Program-made: the position numbers and the translations under genes
The notes under the pieces: generated by a model
Seen by the model: the letters and a program-made list of their open reading frames with translations, nothing else
Databases searched by the model: none
What the model was told of the DNA's origin: nothing
Shown here: in pieces, positions 50,818 to 59,232 of the stretch
Numbering within the stretch: position 1 is the first letter of the stretch
Layout: the number at the start of each line of letters is the position of its first letter
Source: Saprospiraceae bacterium UBA2329
GTDB lineage: Bacteria > Bacteroidota > Bacteroidia > Chitinophagales > Saprospiraceae
Reading direction: 5' to 3'
Assembly: GCA_002344975.1 (NCBI GenBank)
Contig: DDUV01000060.1
Location: 1 to 64,000 of the forward strand
DNA: 64,000 nucleotides

Positions 50818-52437
50818 ATGAAGCAGAAGCATTTTTTCACAATCCTCCTTCTTTCGGTCGCCACTCTGGCCGGCGCGCAGAAACCTCCGCTCGACTGGTT
50901 TCACCTCGATCCTGCCAAAGACGGCTTTCCCGGTTTGCGCACCAACAAAGCTTATGAAGGGCCTCTGAAAGGTAAAACCTCCCAAACCGTCATCGTGGCG
51001 GTCATTGATTCCGGCGTGGATGCCGAACACGAAGACCTCCGCAATGTGATGTGGACCAACCCGGGCGAAATTGCCGGCAACGGTAAAGACGACGACGACA
51101 ACGGATACATTGACGATATTCACGGCTGGAATTTCCTCGGCGGTAAGGATGGCCGCAATGTGGGCGCCGACAACCTCGAAGTCGTGCGCCAATACCGTGC
51201 CTACGATGCCCGTTTCAAAAACGCCGATGCTTCCAAACTCAGCGCCGCCGATAAAAAGGACTACGAAAAATATAAAGAATACGAGGGCGTCATAGCCGAA
51301 AAGCGCAAGCAGGCCAAGCAAAATATGGAGTTGTATGGCCCCGTCGTGGAAGCGCTGAACGATCTGGTGAAGCACATTGGCAAAGACCCCTTTCAGGTCT
51401 CTGAAGAAGATGTACGCAAAGTCAAAAGCAACAAACCTTCCGTCACCCGCGCCACCCGCGTAGCCCTCAGCGTGATGGGTGGCAGCGGCCAAACCCTCGG
51501 CGATGTCAAGCGCGACCTCGAAGAGTACTACACGCATCTGGATGACGAGTACAATTACAACTACAATCTGGATTACAACCCGCGCAACATAGTGGGCGAC
51601 AACTACGCCGATGTGGACGAAAAAGGCTATGGCAACAACGATGTCAAAGGCCCCGATGCTACCCACGGCACCCACGTCGCCGGCATCATTGGCGCTCAAC
51701 GCAACAACAACATCGGTATGGATGGCGTGGCCGGCAACGTACGTATCATGTCTGTGCGCACCGTGCCCAACGGCGACGAGCACGATAAAGACGTGGCCAA
51801 TGCCATCCTGTATGCTGTTGACAATGGCGCTTTGGTCATCAATATGAGCTTCGGCAAGGGCGCTTCTCCGCACAAGGCCGCCATAGACCGTGCCGTGCGC
51901 TATGCCGCCAAACGCGATGTGCTGCTCATACACGGCGCCGGCAACGATGGTCAGGAAATTGACTTGCAAAATAATTTCCCCAACCGCAGCTACCTCAAAA
52001 AAGGCCTCTTCGGCCCAAAATACGCCGCCAACTGGATGGAAGTGGGCGCCACTCACTGGAAAGGCGGTGAAATGCTTGCCGCTGAATTTTCCAATTACAG
52101 CAGCAAATATGTGGACATCTTCGCCCCCGGCGTGGACATCTACTCCACCGATGTGGACAACCAATACCGCAACCTTCAGGGCACCAGCATGGCCGCGCCT
52201 ATGGTGGCCGGCGCAGCCGCCGTACTGCGTTCGTACTTTCCCCAACTGACGGCGGTGCAGGTCAAAAACATCCTCGTCAGTTCCTCATCCAAACAAAATA
52301 TAGATGTGATCATCCCCGGCGGCGAAGACAAAGTGCCGTTCAAATCGCTCTCCACCACCGGCGGCATCCTCGATCTGGAAGCAGCCGTGCGCATGGCCGA
52401 GCAAACGCAGGGCAAAAGAAAAACGGTAGCGCCCTGA
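50818..52437 (+). CDS. Exported subtilisin-like (S8) serine protease
   Basis: A 539-residue protein with a signal peptide (KHFFTILLLSVATLAGAQ). The catalytic triad is visible as D64 in VAVIDSGVDAEHEDL, H283 in THGTHVAGIIGA and S457 in GTSMAAPMVAGAA. Between Asp and His lies about 220 residues, far more than the usual 35-40, mostly charged helix (about 110-260) that may be a lid or regulatory insert. No prodomain of I9 type and no type IX sorting domain are present. It is likely periplasmic or lipid-free in the envelope. The start follows a Met at 50818; the upstream 29 residues are not signal-like. Confidence 0.92.
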   Translation: MKQKHFFTILLLSVATLAGAQKPPLDWFHLDPAKDGFPGLRTNKAYEGPLKGKTSQTVIVAVIDSGVDAEHEDLRNVMWTNPGEIAGNGKDDDDNGYIDDIHGWNFLGGKDGRNVGADNLEVVRQYRAYDARFKNADASKLSAADKKDYEKYKEYEGVIAEKRKQAKQNMELYGPVVEALNDLVKHIGKDPFQVSEEDVRKVKSNKPSVTRATRVALSVMGGSGQTLGDVKRDLEEYYTHLDDEYNYNYNLDYNPRNIVGDNYADVDEKGYGNNDVKGPDATHGTHVAGIIGAQRNNNIGMDGVAGNVRIMSVRTVPNGDEHDKDVANAILYAVDNGALVINMSFGKGASPHKAAIDRAVRYAAKRDVLLIHGAGNDGQEIDLQNNFPNRSYLKKGLFGPKYAANWMEVGATHWKGGEMLAAEFSNYSSKYVDIFAPGVDIYSTDVDNQYRNLQGTSMAAPMVAGAAAVLRSYFPQLTAVQVKNILVSSSSKQNIDVIIPGGEDKVPFKSLSTTGGILDLEAAVRMAEQTQGKRKTVAP

Positions 52438-52442
52438 TGAAA

Positions 52443-52492
52443 CCGTAGAGACGTTGCATGCAACGTCTGTACAGCGTGCAACGTCTCTACGG
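52443..52492. repeat. GTAGAGACGTTGCATGCAACGTC palindromic repeat
   Basis: Arms CCGTAGAGACGTTGCA (52443-52458) and its complement (52477-52492) flank a short loop. Nested within is the perfect 18-bp palindrome 52450-52467. Similar text is widespread as an intergenic repeat in cyanobacteria and Bacteroidota. Its right arm supplies the stop codon of the DUF58 gene (52487-52489). Confidence 0.85.
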
Positions 52493-53359
52493 AATACGGC
52501 GTCTTTGAAAAAATCCCATCAGCGCATGAAGGTAGGATTCGTCCGTACCGATTTGCAGCGCATCGGCCCCTCCTTTTGCAAAAGCATTCCTGAAATAGTC
52601 ATCCCGCGCTTGGGCTGCTGCGGCATACTCGCGCCGCAACTCCGCCGACGAGCTGTCCATCCAGGCGGTGCGCCCGGTTTCAGGGTCGGTGAAGTGCAAC
52701 AAACCGGCGTCGGGCAGTTGCCGCTCTAAGGGATCGCCGACCTGAATGCCGATGAGTTCGTGCCGCCGGGCCGCAATGCGAAGCGCGTGCTCGTAGTCGG
52801 GGGCAACAAAATCCGAGATTAAAAAACCGATGGACCGCTTCTTGATGACGTGGCTGAAAAACTCCAGCGCCGCAGCGATGTTGGTGCCCTTTCGGCGGGG
52901 TTCAAAATTGACCAACTCTCTGATAATGCGCAAAATGTGGTGCCTTCCCTTCTGTGGAGGGATGAACAATTCCACCTCGTCGGTAAAAAAAATGATGCCG
53001 GCTTTGTCGTTGTTTTGAATGGCCGCAAAAGCCAGCAACGCCGCTATTTCTATCTGAAACTCGCGTTTGGATTGCGCCACAGCGCCAAAGACGGAAGAGG
53101 CGCTCATGTCCACCAGCAGCATCACCGTCAGTTCGCGTTCTTCTTCAAAAACCTTCACAAACGGTTGGCCTGTGCGGGCGCTCACATTCCAGTCTATGTG
53201 GCGCACGTCGTCGCCAAACTGGTAGCTGCGCACCTCGCTGAACGACATGCCGCGCCCTTTGAACGCGCTGTGATACTCGCCTGCGAAGAGGTGGCGGCTC
53301 AGGCGTTTGGTTTTGATTTCCAATTTTCTGACTTTGCGCAGCAGTTCGGCGGTTTCCAT
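52487..53359 (-). CDS. DUF58 / vWA-like protein
   Basis: A 290-residue cytosolic protein. HSAFKGRGMSFSEVRSYQFG and DVRHIDWNVSARTGQPFVK are the DUF58 signature, and MLLVDMSASSVFG is the metal-ion site of its von Willebrand A-like fold. DUF58 proteins act beside MoxR ATPases in chaperone-type complexes, but no moxR gene is in the window. The last residues (RRRIP) and the stop come from an inserted palindromic repeat. The gene lies 12 bp past ybaK and may be in one operon with ybaK and the MOSC gene. Confidence 0.85.
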   Translation of the reverse strand: METAELLRKVRKLEIKTKRLSRHLFAGEYHSAFKGRGMSFSEVRSYQFGDDVRHIDWNVSARTGQPFVKVFEEERELTVMLLVDMSASSVFGAVAQSKREFQIEIAALLAFAAIQNNDKAGIIFFTDEVELFIPPQKGRHHILRIIRELVNFEPRRKGTNIAAALEFFSHVIKKRSIGFLISDFVAPDYEHALRIAARRHELIGIQVGDPLERQLPDAGLLHFTDPETGRTAWMDSSSAELRREYAAAAQARDDYFRNAFAKGGADALQIGTDESYLHALMGFFQRRRIP

Positions 53360-53371
53360 GTCGGGGCAGAT

Positions 53372-53842
53372 TCAGGCGGTGATGTATTCAAAAACGGCAT
53401 GGCAGAGGCTGCCCAATTCGCCGGGAGCTACCTCCATGAGCAGGCCGCGCGCACCGGCATTCACCAGGATGCGTTCGTGTTCCAGCGCCGATTGGTCAAT
53501 AAAAACAGGGAAGTTTTTTTTCATGCCTACCGGAGAGCAGCCGCCGCGTATGTAGCCCGTAAGCGACTGCAACTCTTTCATTTCGGCCAAGTGTATTTTT
53601 TTGCAGGCAGCGAGGCGGGCCACCGTTTTGAAATCCAATGCTTTATCGCCCGGAGTGACGGCCACGACGACCTGCCCGGTTTCGGTTTTCAGCACCAGCG
53701 TTTTGAAAATGCGCTCCAGCTCAAGCCCATTGTCGCGGGCTATTTTGTCCACGCCAAGCTGCGCCTCATCGTACCGGTATTCCACCAAACGGTAAGCGAT
53801 GCCGGCCGCGTTGAGCAATCGAACGGCATTGGTTTTAGGCAT
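53372..53842 (-). CDS. ybaK: Cys-tRNA(Pro) deacylase (YbaK/EbsC)
   Basis: A 156-residue protein that removes cysteine from mischarged tRNA-Pro in trans. The family blocks KTNAVRLLNAAGIAYRLVEY, the catalytic lysine region RIFKTLVLKTETGQVVVAVT, and GYIRGGCSPVGMKKNFPVF with the GGCSPVGMK loop are all intact. The C-terminal NAGARGLLMEVAPGEL is normal. Its ATG overlaps the end of the MOSC gene by 8 bp, showing translational coupling. Confidence 0.93.
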   Translation of the reverse strand: MPKTNAVRLLNAAGIAYRLVEYRYDEAQLGVDKIARDNGLELERIFKTLVLKTETGQVVVAVTPGDKALDFKTVARLAACKKIHLAEMKELQSLTGYIRGGCSPVGMKKNFPVFIDQSALEHERILVNAGARGLLMEVAPGELGSLCHAVFEYITA

Positions 53843-54329
53843 TTTCCGGCAGCAGTTTTACCTCGTCGCCCACGCTGATGTGGCCGCTGGAAACGATGCG
53901 CGCCGTGATGCCGCCATGCCCGCACATAGCGTTGTAGCCGCCTGTGCCGAGGTTTTCCTCCATGCGCGAACAGGGCACACAGTCGCCCGTAGCTTCGATG
54001 ACCACCTCGCCGATGCTGAAGCGCCGCTCTTTGAGCGCCTGCAAATTGATGCCGCGCACCACGATGTTTCGGCGGGTGAGGCCGGGGTCAATTTCCGACT
54101 GTGAGAGGATGGAGGCTGCGGCGTCTAAATGTTCGCCCTGAATGAGGGTGAGTTGGCGTTTGCCGCCGGGATTGTCGTAGTGGTCGCCGCGAAGACCTGT
54201 GCCCGCTACGGCTTCTACTTTTTCCACGGCAATTAATGGCTGCCGGACGCCCGGACGGATACCTATCCACGCTACGCTGCCGGTTTGCGGCATGTGGCTT
54301 TCGAGTTCGGCAATGCTTGGTTTGGCCAT
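53835..54329 (-). CDS. MOSC domain protein
   Basis: A 164-residue soluble protein of the MOSC (molybdenum cofactor sulfurase C-terminal) superfamily. GSVAWIGIRPGVRQPLIAVE opens the domain; LRGDHYDNPGGKRQLTLIQG and the conserved cysteine region CVPCSRMEENLGTGGYNAMC (two CxxC-spaced cysteines) follow, then the HGGITARIVSSGHISVGDEV strand. MOSC proteins hand sulfur or pterin-type groups or reduce N-hydroxylated compounds. No molybdoenzyme is near. The start MAKPSIAELE at 54329 is set by a -7 box 14 bp upstream; the long frame to 54515 is ignored. Confidence 0.88.
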   Translation of the reverse strand: MAKPSIAELESHMPQTGSVAWIGIRPGVRQPLIAVEKVEAVAGTGLRGDHYDNPGGKRQLTLIQGEHLDAAASILSQSEIDPGLTRRNIVVRGINLQALKERRFSIGEVVIEATGDCVPCSRMEENLGTGGYNAMCGHGGITARIVSSGHISVGDEVKLLPENA

Positions 54330-54342
54330 GATTGTTTTTTTG

Positions 54343-54350
54343 CAAAGGTA
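54343..54350 (-). promoter_or_regulatory. TAnnTTTG -7 box (TACCTTTG) of the MOSC-ybaK-DUF58 operon
   Basis: TACCTTTG on the minus strand, 14 bp before the MOSC ATG. Confidence 0.6.
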
Positions 54351-54405
54351 AAAAGAGCAACCTCTTTTTAAGCACAATAACCAGTCACAAGCAGCATAAC
54401 AGCTA

Positions 54406-54906
54406 CTACCAATCGGTAAAAGTTTTATTAAAAATGTCTTCCATGACCTGGCGGAGGATGGCTTCGTGGGCCTGCGACTGTATGGAGGCGAGGTCGGTTG
54501 TAGTGGGATAATCAAAGAAAAATTGGAAGTTTTGTTTCCAGTTTTTCTTTTCCTCTTTGTGGTCTATATATTCCACTGCAAAGGTGATGCGGAGGCGGTT
54601 GATGGCGGCCTGCTCGCCGGGCTGCGGCGCCTCGAAAGTGACGACGTAACTGACGACCTTGCCTTTGAACTCAATGTCGGGGTCGGTGTCGTTGAAAACA
54701 AGGCGCGATTCGGTGCGGATTTTTTCCTTGAGCGTCTCGGAGGCTTCCACGGCTAAAGTGGGCGGCGCGTTGTCGGCATTGTTGACAAACTGCTCCACAT
54801 AGTAGGTTTTGTAAATATTGGGGTCAATGCTGACGCCGCTGAGGGTATAGCAACCGGAAGCGGCGAGTACCGCGATGAGTGAGGTAAAAAAGATAAACTG
54901 CCTCAT
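54406..54906 (-). CDS. lptE: LptE-like LPS assembly lipoprotein
   Basis: A 166-residue outer-membrane lipoprotein. The signal ends in the lipobox LAASGC (C19) and SGVSIDPNIYKTYYVEQFVN and TLKEKIRTESRLVFNDTDPD match the LptE fold of Bacteroidota. LptE plugs the LptD barrel and helps place LPS in the outer leaflet. Its start ATG overlaps the stop of the sigma-54 activator gene by 4 bp (ATGA), so they are coupled. Confidence 0.88.
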   Translation of the reverse strand: MRQFIFFTSLIAVLAASGCYTLSGVSIDPNIYKTYYVEQFVNNADNAPPTLAVEASETLKEKIRTESRLVFNDTDPDIEFKGKVVSYVVTFEAPQPGEQAAINRLRITFAVEYIDHKEEKKNWKQNFQFFFDYPTTTDLASIQSQAHEAILRQVMEDIFNKTFTDW

Positions 54907-56201
54907 TGCATGTCGTATTCTTTGATTTTGCGATACAGTGTGCGCTCGGAGATGCCGAGGTCCTGGGCGGCGTCTTTGCGACGGCCGGCATGTTTACGAA
55001 GGGCCTTGCGAATGAGTTCTTTTTCGTTTTCGATGAGCGAGAGGTTTTCTTCCAATACCTCCATGCTTTCGTAGTCGTCGTCGTGATGGCGGGAATGTTC
55101 CAGCATCACCGCAGGCGCCGACATGTCGTAACTTTCTTCGCGCACCGGCACAATGGCCCTGCCGAGGGGCGCTTCGGGCGCTATGTGCATGGCGGCGGGT
55201 TCGGCGGGCGCGTAAGTGGTGGGCGATTGCAAGACGCGAAGGTGCTGGGTATCGGGCACGTTGAGGTCGTTGCTGCGGATGAGTTCAAAAACGAGGGTTT
55301 TGAGGTCGTTGAGGTCGCCCTTCATATCAAAGAGGAGCTTGTAGAGGATTTCTCGCTCCTGCATACCGCCGCCTTCCGAGCCATTTTTGTCGGCAATCAT
55401 GGGCAGGTGGCGCTGTAGGATCATGGGCGCTACGCGGAGGAGGGATTCGGCATCCAAGAGGCGCTCTTCGGCTAATACGGAGACCTGCTCGGCTACGTTT
55501 TTGAGTTCGCGGATGTTGCCGGGCCAAGCGTAGTTTTCCAGAATACGGCGGGCTTTTTCATCTAATTGAATGGGCTGGATGCGGTATTTTTCGGAGAAGT
55601 CCACCACGAATTTTCTGAAGAGGAGAAAGATGTCCTCCGGGCGCTCGCGCAGGGCGGGCACTTTGATGGGCACGGTATTGAGGCGGTAAAAGAGGTCTTC
55701 GCGAAACTTGCCTTTTTTGATGCGTTCTTCGAGGTTCACATTGGTGGCGGCCACAATGCGCACATCGGTTTTGAGTACGGTAGAGGAGCCGACGCGGATG
55801 AACTCGCCGTTTTCGAGTACGCGTAGGAGGTAACTTTGGGTATCTAAAGGCATTTCGCCGATCTCATCCAGAAAAATAGTGCCGCCGTCATAAGCTTCAA
55901 AATAGCCTTTGCGCTCATTGGCCGCGCCGGTGAAGGAGCCTTTTTCGTGTCCGAACAATTCGGAATTGATGGTGCCTTCGGGAATAGCGCCGCAGTTGAT
56001 GGCTATGAATTTGTTGTGTTTGCGAGCGCTGAGCGAGTGGATGACCCGCGAAAAAACCTCCTTGCCCACGCCGCTCTCGCCGGAAAGCAGCACAGTGAGG
56101 TCGGTGGGCGCCACGCGAACGGCGGTGCTGAGGGCGCGGTCGAGCAGTGCCGATTGCCCGATGATGCCGAAGCGCTGTTTGATGGTTTGTAGTTCTGACA
56201 A
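54903..56201 (-). CDS. Sigma-54-dependent activator without receiver domain
   Basis: A 432-residue regulator. The AAA+ domain starts at about residue 12 with Walker A SGESGVGKEVF, contact loop GSFTGA (GAFTGA variant), Walker B GGTIFLDEIG and the REDLFYRL block. The C-terminal Fis-type HTH is HAGRRKDAAQDLGISERTLYR. There is no receiver, GAF or PAS domain ahead, so its activity must be set by level, partner or an unusual middle segment (residues 290-380, low complexity). It is coupled to lptE downstream, and the miaB-regulator-lptE order is known in Bacteroidota. No sigma-54 gene is in the window. Confidence 0.93.
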   Translation of the reverse strand: MSELQTIKQRFGIIGQSALLDRALSTAVRVAPTDLTVLLSGESGVGKEVFSRVIHSLSARKHNKFIAINCGAIPEGTINSELFGHEKGSFTGAANERKGYFEAYDGGTIFLDEIGEMPLDTQSYLLRVLENGEFIRVGSSTVLKTDVRIVAATNVNLEERIKKGKFREDLFYRLNTVPIKVPALRERPEDIFLLFRKFVVDFSEKYRIQPIQLDEKARRILENYAWPGNIRELKNVAEQVSVLAEERLLDAESLLRVAPMILQRHLPMIADKNGSEGGGMQEREILYKLLFDMKGDLNDLKTLVFELIRSNDLNVPDTQHLRVLQSPTTYAPAEPAAMHIAPEAPLGRAIVPVREESYDMSAPAVMLEHSRHHDDDYESMEVLEENLSLIENEKELIRKALRKHAGRRKDAAQDLGISERTLYRKIKEYDMQ

Positions 56202-56230
56202 GATTGACGATTTTAGCGTTGATTTACCGT

Positions 56231-57127
56231 CTATCGGCTTCCGCTGCCCGCCTCAAGACGAGAAGTTGAATAGTTTACCCAGAGTACCTCCTGACGAATA
56301 TCCTTTGTAGAATGAATGGTCTTTTCAGTGCTGTAAATTTTGGTCCACTTTCCGGATGGATAAAGTTCTTCCATCAGTTCGCATTCGTAATTAGATACAG
56401 CCGCAAGACCTTCAACAGCGTTCAATGTTTCTGCCAATGTCTTGTGATCCGAATCCGTCATTTCAAAACCATAGGATTTTGTATCGCCGCGGGTTTCATG
56501 GATGTACGGAGGATCACAGTAAAACAGTGTGTTTTTGCTGTCATAAAGTTTAATGACATCTATGGCGGGGCGATTTTCAATCTGAACTCTCAATAATCGC
56601 TCGGCAATAAAATCAAGTTGTTCAACGCCCCCCAGCCAACGGCTCACAACTCCGCTCATGCCTGCCCGACTCGTATTTTTACAATTGGCCCACCGCCCAA
56701 CAGAGGCAGTTTGAGCCAAACCTGTTCTGACCTGCCTTGCCCGAACATAAAACCTTCTGGCTCGCTCCAACGATGTCAAATCGGGGTCTAATTGGCAGGC
56801 AACGGCAAATTCTTCTCTTGAAAATGGCGTCAATGCAATTTGCTCGATGAGTGCTTCTTTTTCTTCTCTCAATACCTTGAAAAAATTCACCACCTCGCCA
56901 TCTATGTCGTTGTAGGTTTCAACAGGCGAAGGCTCTCTGTTGAGCAACACCGCTCCCGACCCCGCGAATGGCTCACAGTAATGCAGGCATTCAGGAAGCT
57001 GAGGGAGCAACCAATCAAGATGAGAAAACTTGCCGCCGTACCAACCAAAAGCTATCAGTTTTTTGGGCCTCGATAGTTTTTGAATGGGCGCTGCCGCTTT
57101 CTTCGTATTCTTGAGTGTTGTCTCCAA
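56231..57127 (-). CDS. DNA adenine methylase (Dam/M.DpnII type)
   Basis: A 298-residue N6-adenine methyltransferase of the alpha class. KLIAFGWYGGKFSHLDWLLP is the N-terminal block (motif X), CEPFAGSGAVLLNREP motif I and FYCDPPYIHE motif IV with DPPY. The family is D12 (Dam/DpnIIA-like), with recognition not predictable. No restriction endonuclease or specificity gene lies beside it, so it is an orphan. It stands between the sigma-54 activator and miaB, genes that are neighbours in related genomes, and its DNA is visibly AT-richer, so it is probably an insertion. Confidence 0.9.
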   Translation of the reverse strand: METTLKNTKKAAAPIQKLSRPKKLIAFGWYGGKFSHLDWLLPQLPECLHYCEPFAGSGAVLLNREPSPVETYNDIDGEVVNFFKVLREEKEALIEQIALTPFSREEFAVACQLDPDLTSLERARRFYVRARQVRTGLAQTASVGRWANCKNTSRAGMSGVVSRWLGGVEQLDFIAERLLRVQIENRPAIDVIKLYDSKNTLFYCDPPYIHETRGDTKSYGFEMTDSDHKTLAETLNAVEGLAAVSNYECELMEELYPSGKWTKIYSTEKTIHSTKDIRQEVLWVNYSTSRLEAGSGSR

Positions 57128-57290
57128 AGTATCAGATTTTGTATTTTTTGCGTATTTTCAGAAATCACAACAAAGCCTTGCATATTGCTCTTGTGTGGCA
57201 CAATCTTCGATCTGCCAAAACTCGAAGCTTGTGGCTTGTAGCTAATGGCTTGCAGCCTTTTATTCTCTTCCAAATTTCCTAACCTCCCCA

Positions 57291-58730
57291 TCAACACATC
57301 TCCCCCAGCAGCGTAGCCCCCGTAGCGCTTTTCACCAGCACATTCACATAATCGCCGGGTTTCAGGCCGGGTTGTTTGGGAAAGACGATCATCTTGTTTT
57401 GTGAGTTGCGACCTTTAAACTCCTGATCGGAGCGCTTGCTGTCGCCCTCAATGAGTACCCGGAAGGTTTTGCCCACGTCGGCGAGGTTGTGGCGCAGCGA
57501 AATCTGGTTTTGCAGGCGGATCACCTCGTTGAGGCGGCGCTTTTTCACCTCTTCCGGCACATCGTCCTCATACTTTTTGGCAGCCGGGGTGCCGGGGCGC
57601 TCGGAGTAGGCAAACATGTACGACATGGAGTAATTGGCGCGTTCCATCATGCTCAGCGTGTCCCTGTGTTCCTCTTCGGTTTCGGTGCAAAACCCGGTGA
57701 TGATGTCTGACGAAATGGCACAATCAGGCAGGATGCGTTCGATGGCTTCGATGCGGCCCAGATACCATTCGCGGTCGTAGGTGCGGTTCATCAGGTCAAG
57801 GATGCGGCTGTTGCCCGATTGTACAGGCAGGTGTATATAGTTGCAAATATTTTCGTGGCGGGCCATGATGTGCAGCACCTCGTCGGTCATGTCTTTGGGG
57901 TGCGAGGTGGAAAAACGCACGCGCAGGCCGGGATGAACGAGAGCCGTCATTTCCAGCAGTTCGGCGAAGGAGACGACGTGGCCGTTTTCGGGATTTTGCC
58001 ATTTGTAGGAGTCCACATTTTGGCCCAGAAGCGTCACCTCGCGGTAGCCCTGCTCGAAGAGTTGGGCAGCTTCGGCCACAATGCTGAAAGCGTCGCGGCT
58101 GCGCTCGCGCCCGCGGGTGTAGGGTACCACGCAGAAGGAGCACATGTTGTCGCAGCCCCGCATGATGGAGATGAAAGCGCTGACGCCGTTGCTGTCCAAT
58201 CGCAGCGGACTGATGTCGGCGTAGGTTTCTTCACGAGACAGGAACACGTTGATGCCTTTTTCGCCGTCTTCGGCGCCGGCTATGAGTTTGGGCAGGTCGC
58301 GATAGGCATCGGGGCCGACGACGATGTCCACCAATTTTTCCTCTTCCAGAAACTTCTTCTTCAGGCGCTCGGCCATGCAGCCCAATACGCCTACCAGCAC
58401 GCCTGGGCGACGGCGCTTTTCCAGATCGAACATGCGCAGGCGTTTGCGCACGGTCTCTTCCGCTTTTTCGCGGATGGAGCAGGTATTGATGAGGATGAGG
58501 TCGGATTCTTCCATAAAACGGGTAGGCGAAAAGCCTTCTTCGGCCAACACGGAGGCCACAATTTCGCTGTCGCTGAAATTCATCTGGCAGCCATAGCTCT
58601 CTATATAAAATCGTTTGCCGCCGGCAGTACTCCCACTGCGGGCATCTTCCCAAAACAAGGCTTCTCCCTGCCGGTTTTCATCTATTTCTTTGGGAATACC
58701 GACCAATGTCGGGTTGTCGTCGTAAAGCAT
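57291..58730 (-). CDS. miaB: tRNA 2-methylthio-N6-isopentenyladenosine synthase
   Basis: A 479-residue radical-SAM enzyme. The N-terminal UPF0004 domain has cysteines in SYGCQMNFSDSE, NTCSIREKAE and LGCMAERLKK for the auxiliary cluster; the radical-SAM cluster is RGCDNMCSFCVVPYTRG (C-x3-C-x2-C); the TRAM domain ends the chain (RVLIEGDSKRSDQEFKGRNS). It adds the methylthio group at position 37 of tRNAs. The start MLYDDNPTLVGIPKEID at 58730 follows a -7 box at 58761; the upstream 45 residues are unrelated. Confidence 0.95.
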   Translation of the reverse strand: MLYDDNPTLVGIPKEIDENRQGEALFWEDARSGSTAGGKRFYIESYGCQMNFSDSEIVASVLAEEGFSPTRFMEESDLILINTCSIREKAEETVRKRLRMFDLEKRRRPGVLVGVLGCMAERLKKKFLEEEKLVDIVVGPDAYRDLPKLIAGAEDGEKGINVFLSREETYADISPLRLDSNGVSAFISIMRGCDNMCSFCVVPYTRGRERSRDAFSIVAEAAQLFEQGYREVTLLGQNVDSYKWQNPENGHVVSFAELLEMTALVHPGLRVRFSTSHPKDMTDEVLHIMARHENICNYIHLPVQSGNSRILDLMNRTYDREWYLGRIEAIERILPDCAISSDIITGFCTETEEEHRDTLSMMERANYSMSYMFAYSERPGTPAAKKYEDDVPEEVKKRRLNEVIRLQNQISLRHNLADVGKTFRVLIEGDSKRSDQEFKGRNSQNKMIVFPKQPGLKPGDYVNVLVKSATGATLLGEMC

Positions 58731-58760
58731 TTGCCGTGTCTTTTTTCGTTCAATCGGCAG

Positions 58761-58768
58761 CAAAGGTA
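58761..58768 (-). promoter_or_regulatory. TAnnTTTG -7 box (TACCTTTG) of miaB
   Basis: TACCTTTG on the minus strand, 31 bp ahead of the ATG at 58730. Confidence 0.6.
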
Positions 58769-58857
58769 AGACTTTTTCCGGTTGTGACAATTTGGCAGAA
58801 TGGAATAAAACTTCTTCCACCACTACCCCTTCCTCTCTACGGCTGTTGCTGTATTGC

Positions 58858-59127
58858 TCACCCAACCGCTACACTTTCCTCCACCTCCTCCAACTCCTCT
58901 TTCAGCCAGTCGTCCAAGCCTTTGTACCAATCCAAATGCGGAGGCATGGCGTGGCAGCCGCCCCGGTGCGAGATGCAAGCCGTGTATTCCCACTGTTTTT
59001 TGCAGGCCGGACAGCGCGCCGCCGTAGCAAAGGTGTTCCAAGTGTGCCCGCAGGTACACTGCCAGTAAGCGCCGCCGTCGGGTTCCCAGCCGCACTTCGG
59101 GCATTCGATTTTGAGGTCTCCGGTCAT
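58858..59127 (-). CDS. Zinc-ribbon protein of unknown function
   Basis: An 89-residue protein with paired cysteine motifs: ECPKCGWEPDGGAYWQCTCG, then RCPACKKQW and ACISHRGGC. These suggest two zinc knuckles followed by an acidic tail (EELEEVEESVAVG). The pattern GGAYWQCTCGHTWNTF is a recurring block in small Bacteroidota proteins with no named function. The start at 59127 (MTGDLKIECPKCG) leaves the upstream 20 residues out. It lies between miaB and porV on the same strand. Confidence 0.7.
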   Translation of the reverse strand: MTGDLKIECPKCGWEPDGGAYWQCTCGHTWNTFATAARCPACKKQWEYTACISHRGGCHAMPPHLDWYKGLDDWLKEELEEVEESVAVG

Positions 59128-59173
59128 GGTTATTACTATGGTGTTGATTGATTCAATATGCTTGCCCAAACAA

Positions 59174-59210
59174 AAAAAGCGAGCCAAACATCCGGTCCGA
59201 CTCGCTTTTT
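59174..59210. terminator. Intrinsic terminator after porV (bidirectional)
   Basis: AAAAAGCGAG (59174-59183) and CTCGCTTTTT (59201-59210) form a 10-bp stem; the T-tract on the minus strand ends porV transcripts 23 bp past the stop. Confidence 0.85.
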
Positions 59211-59232
59211 CTGTTTCAGTACCTTCCGTTTC

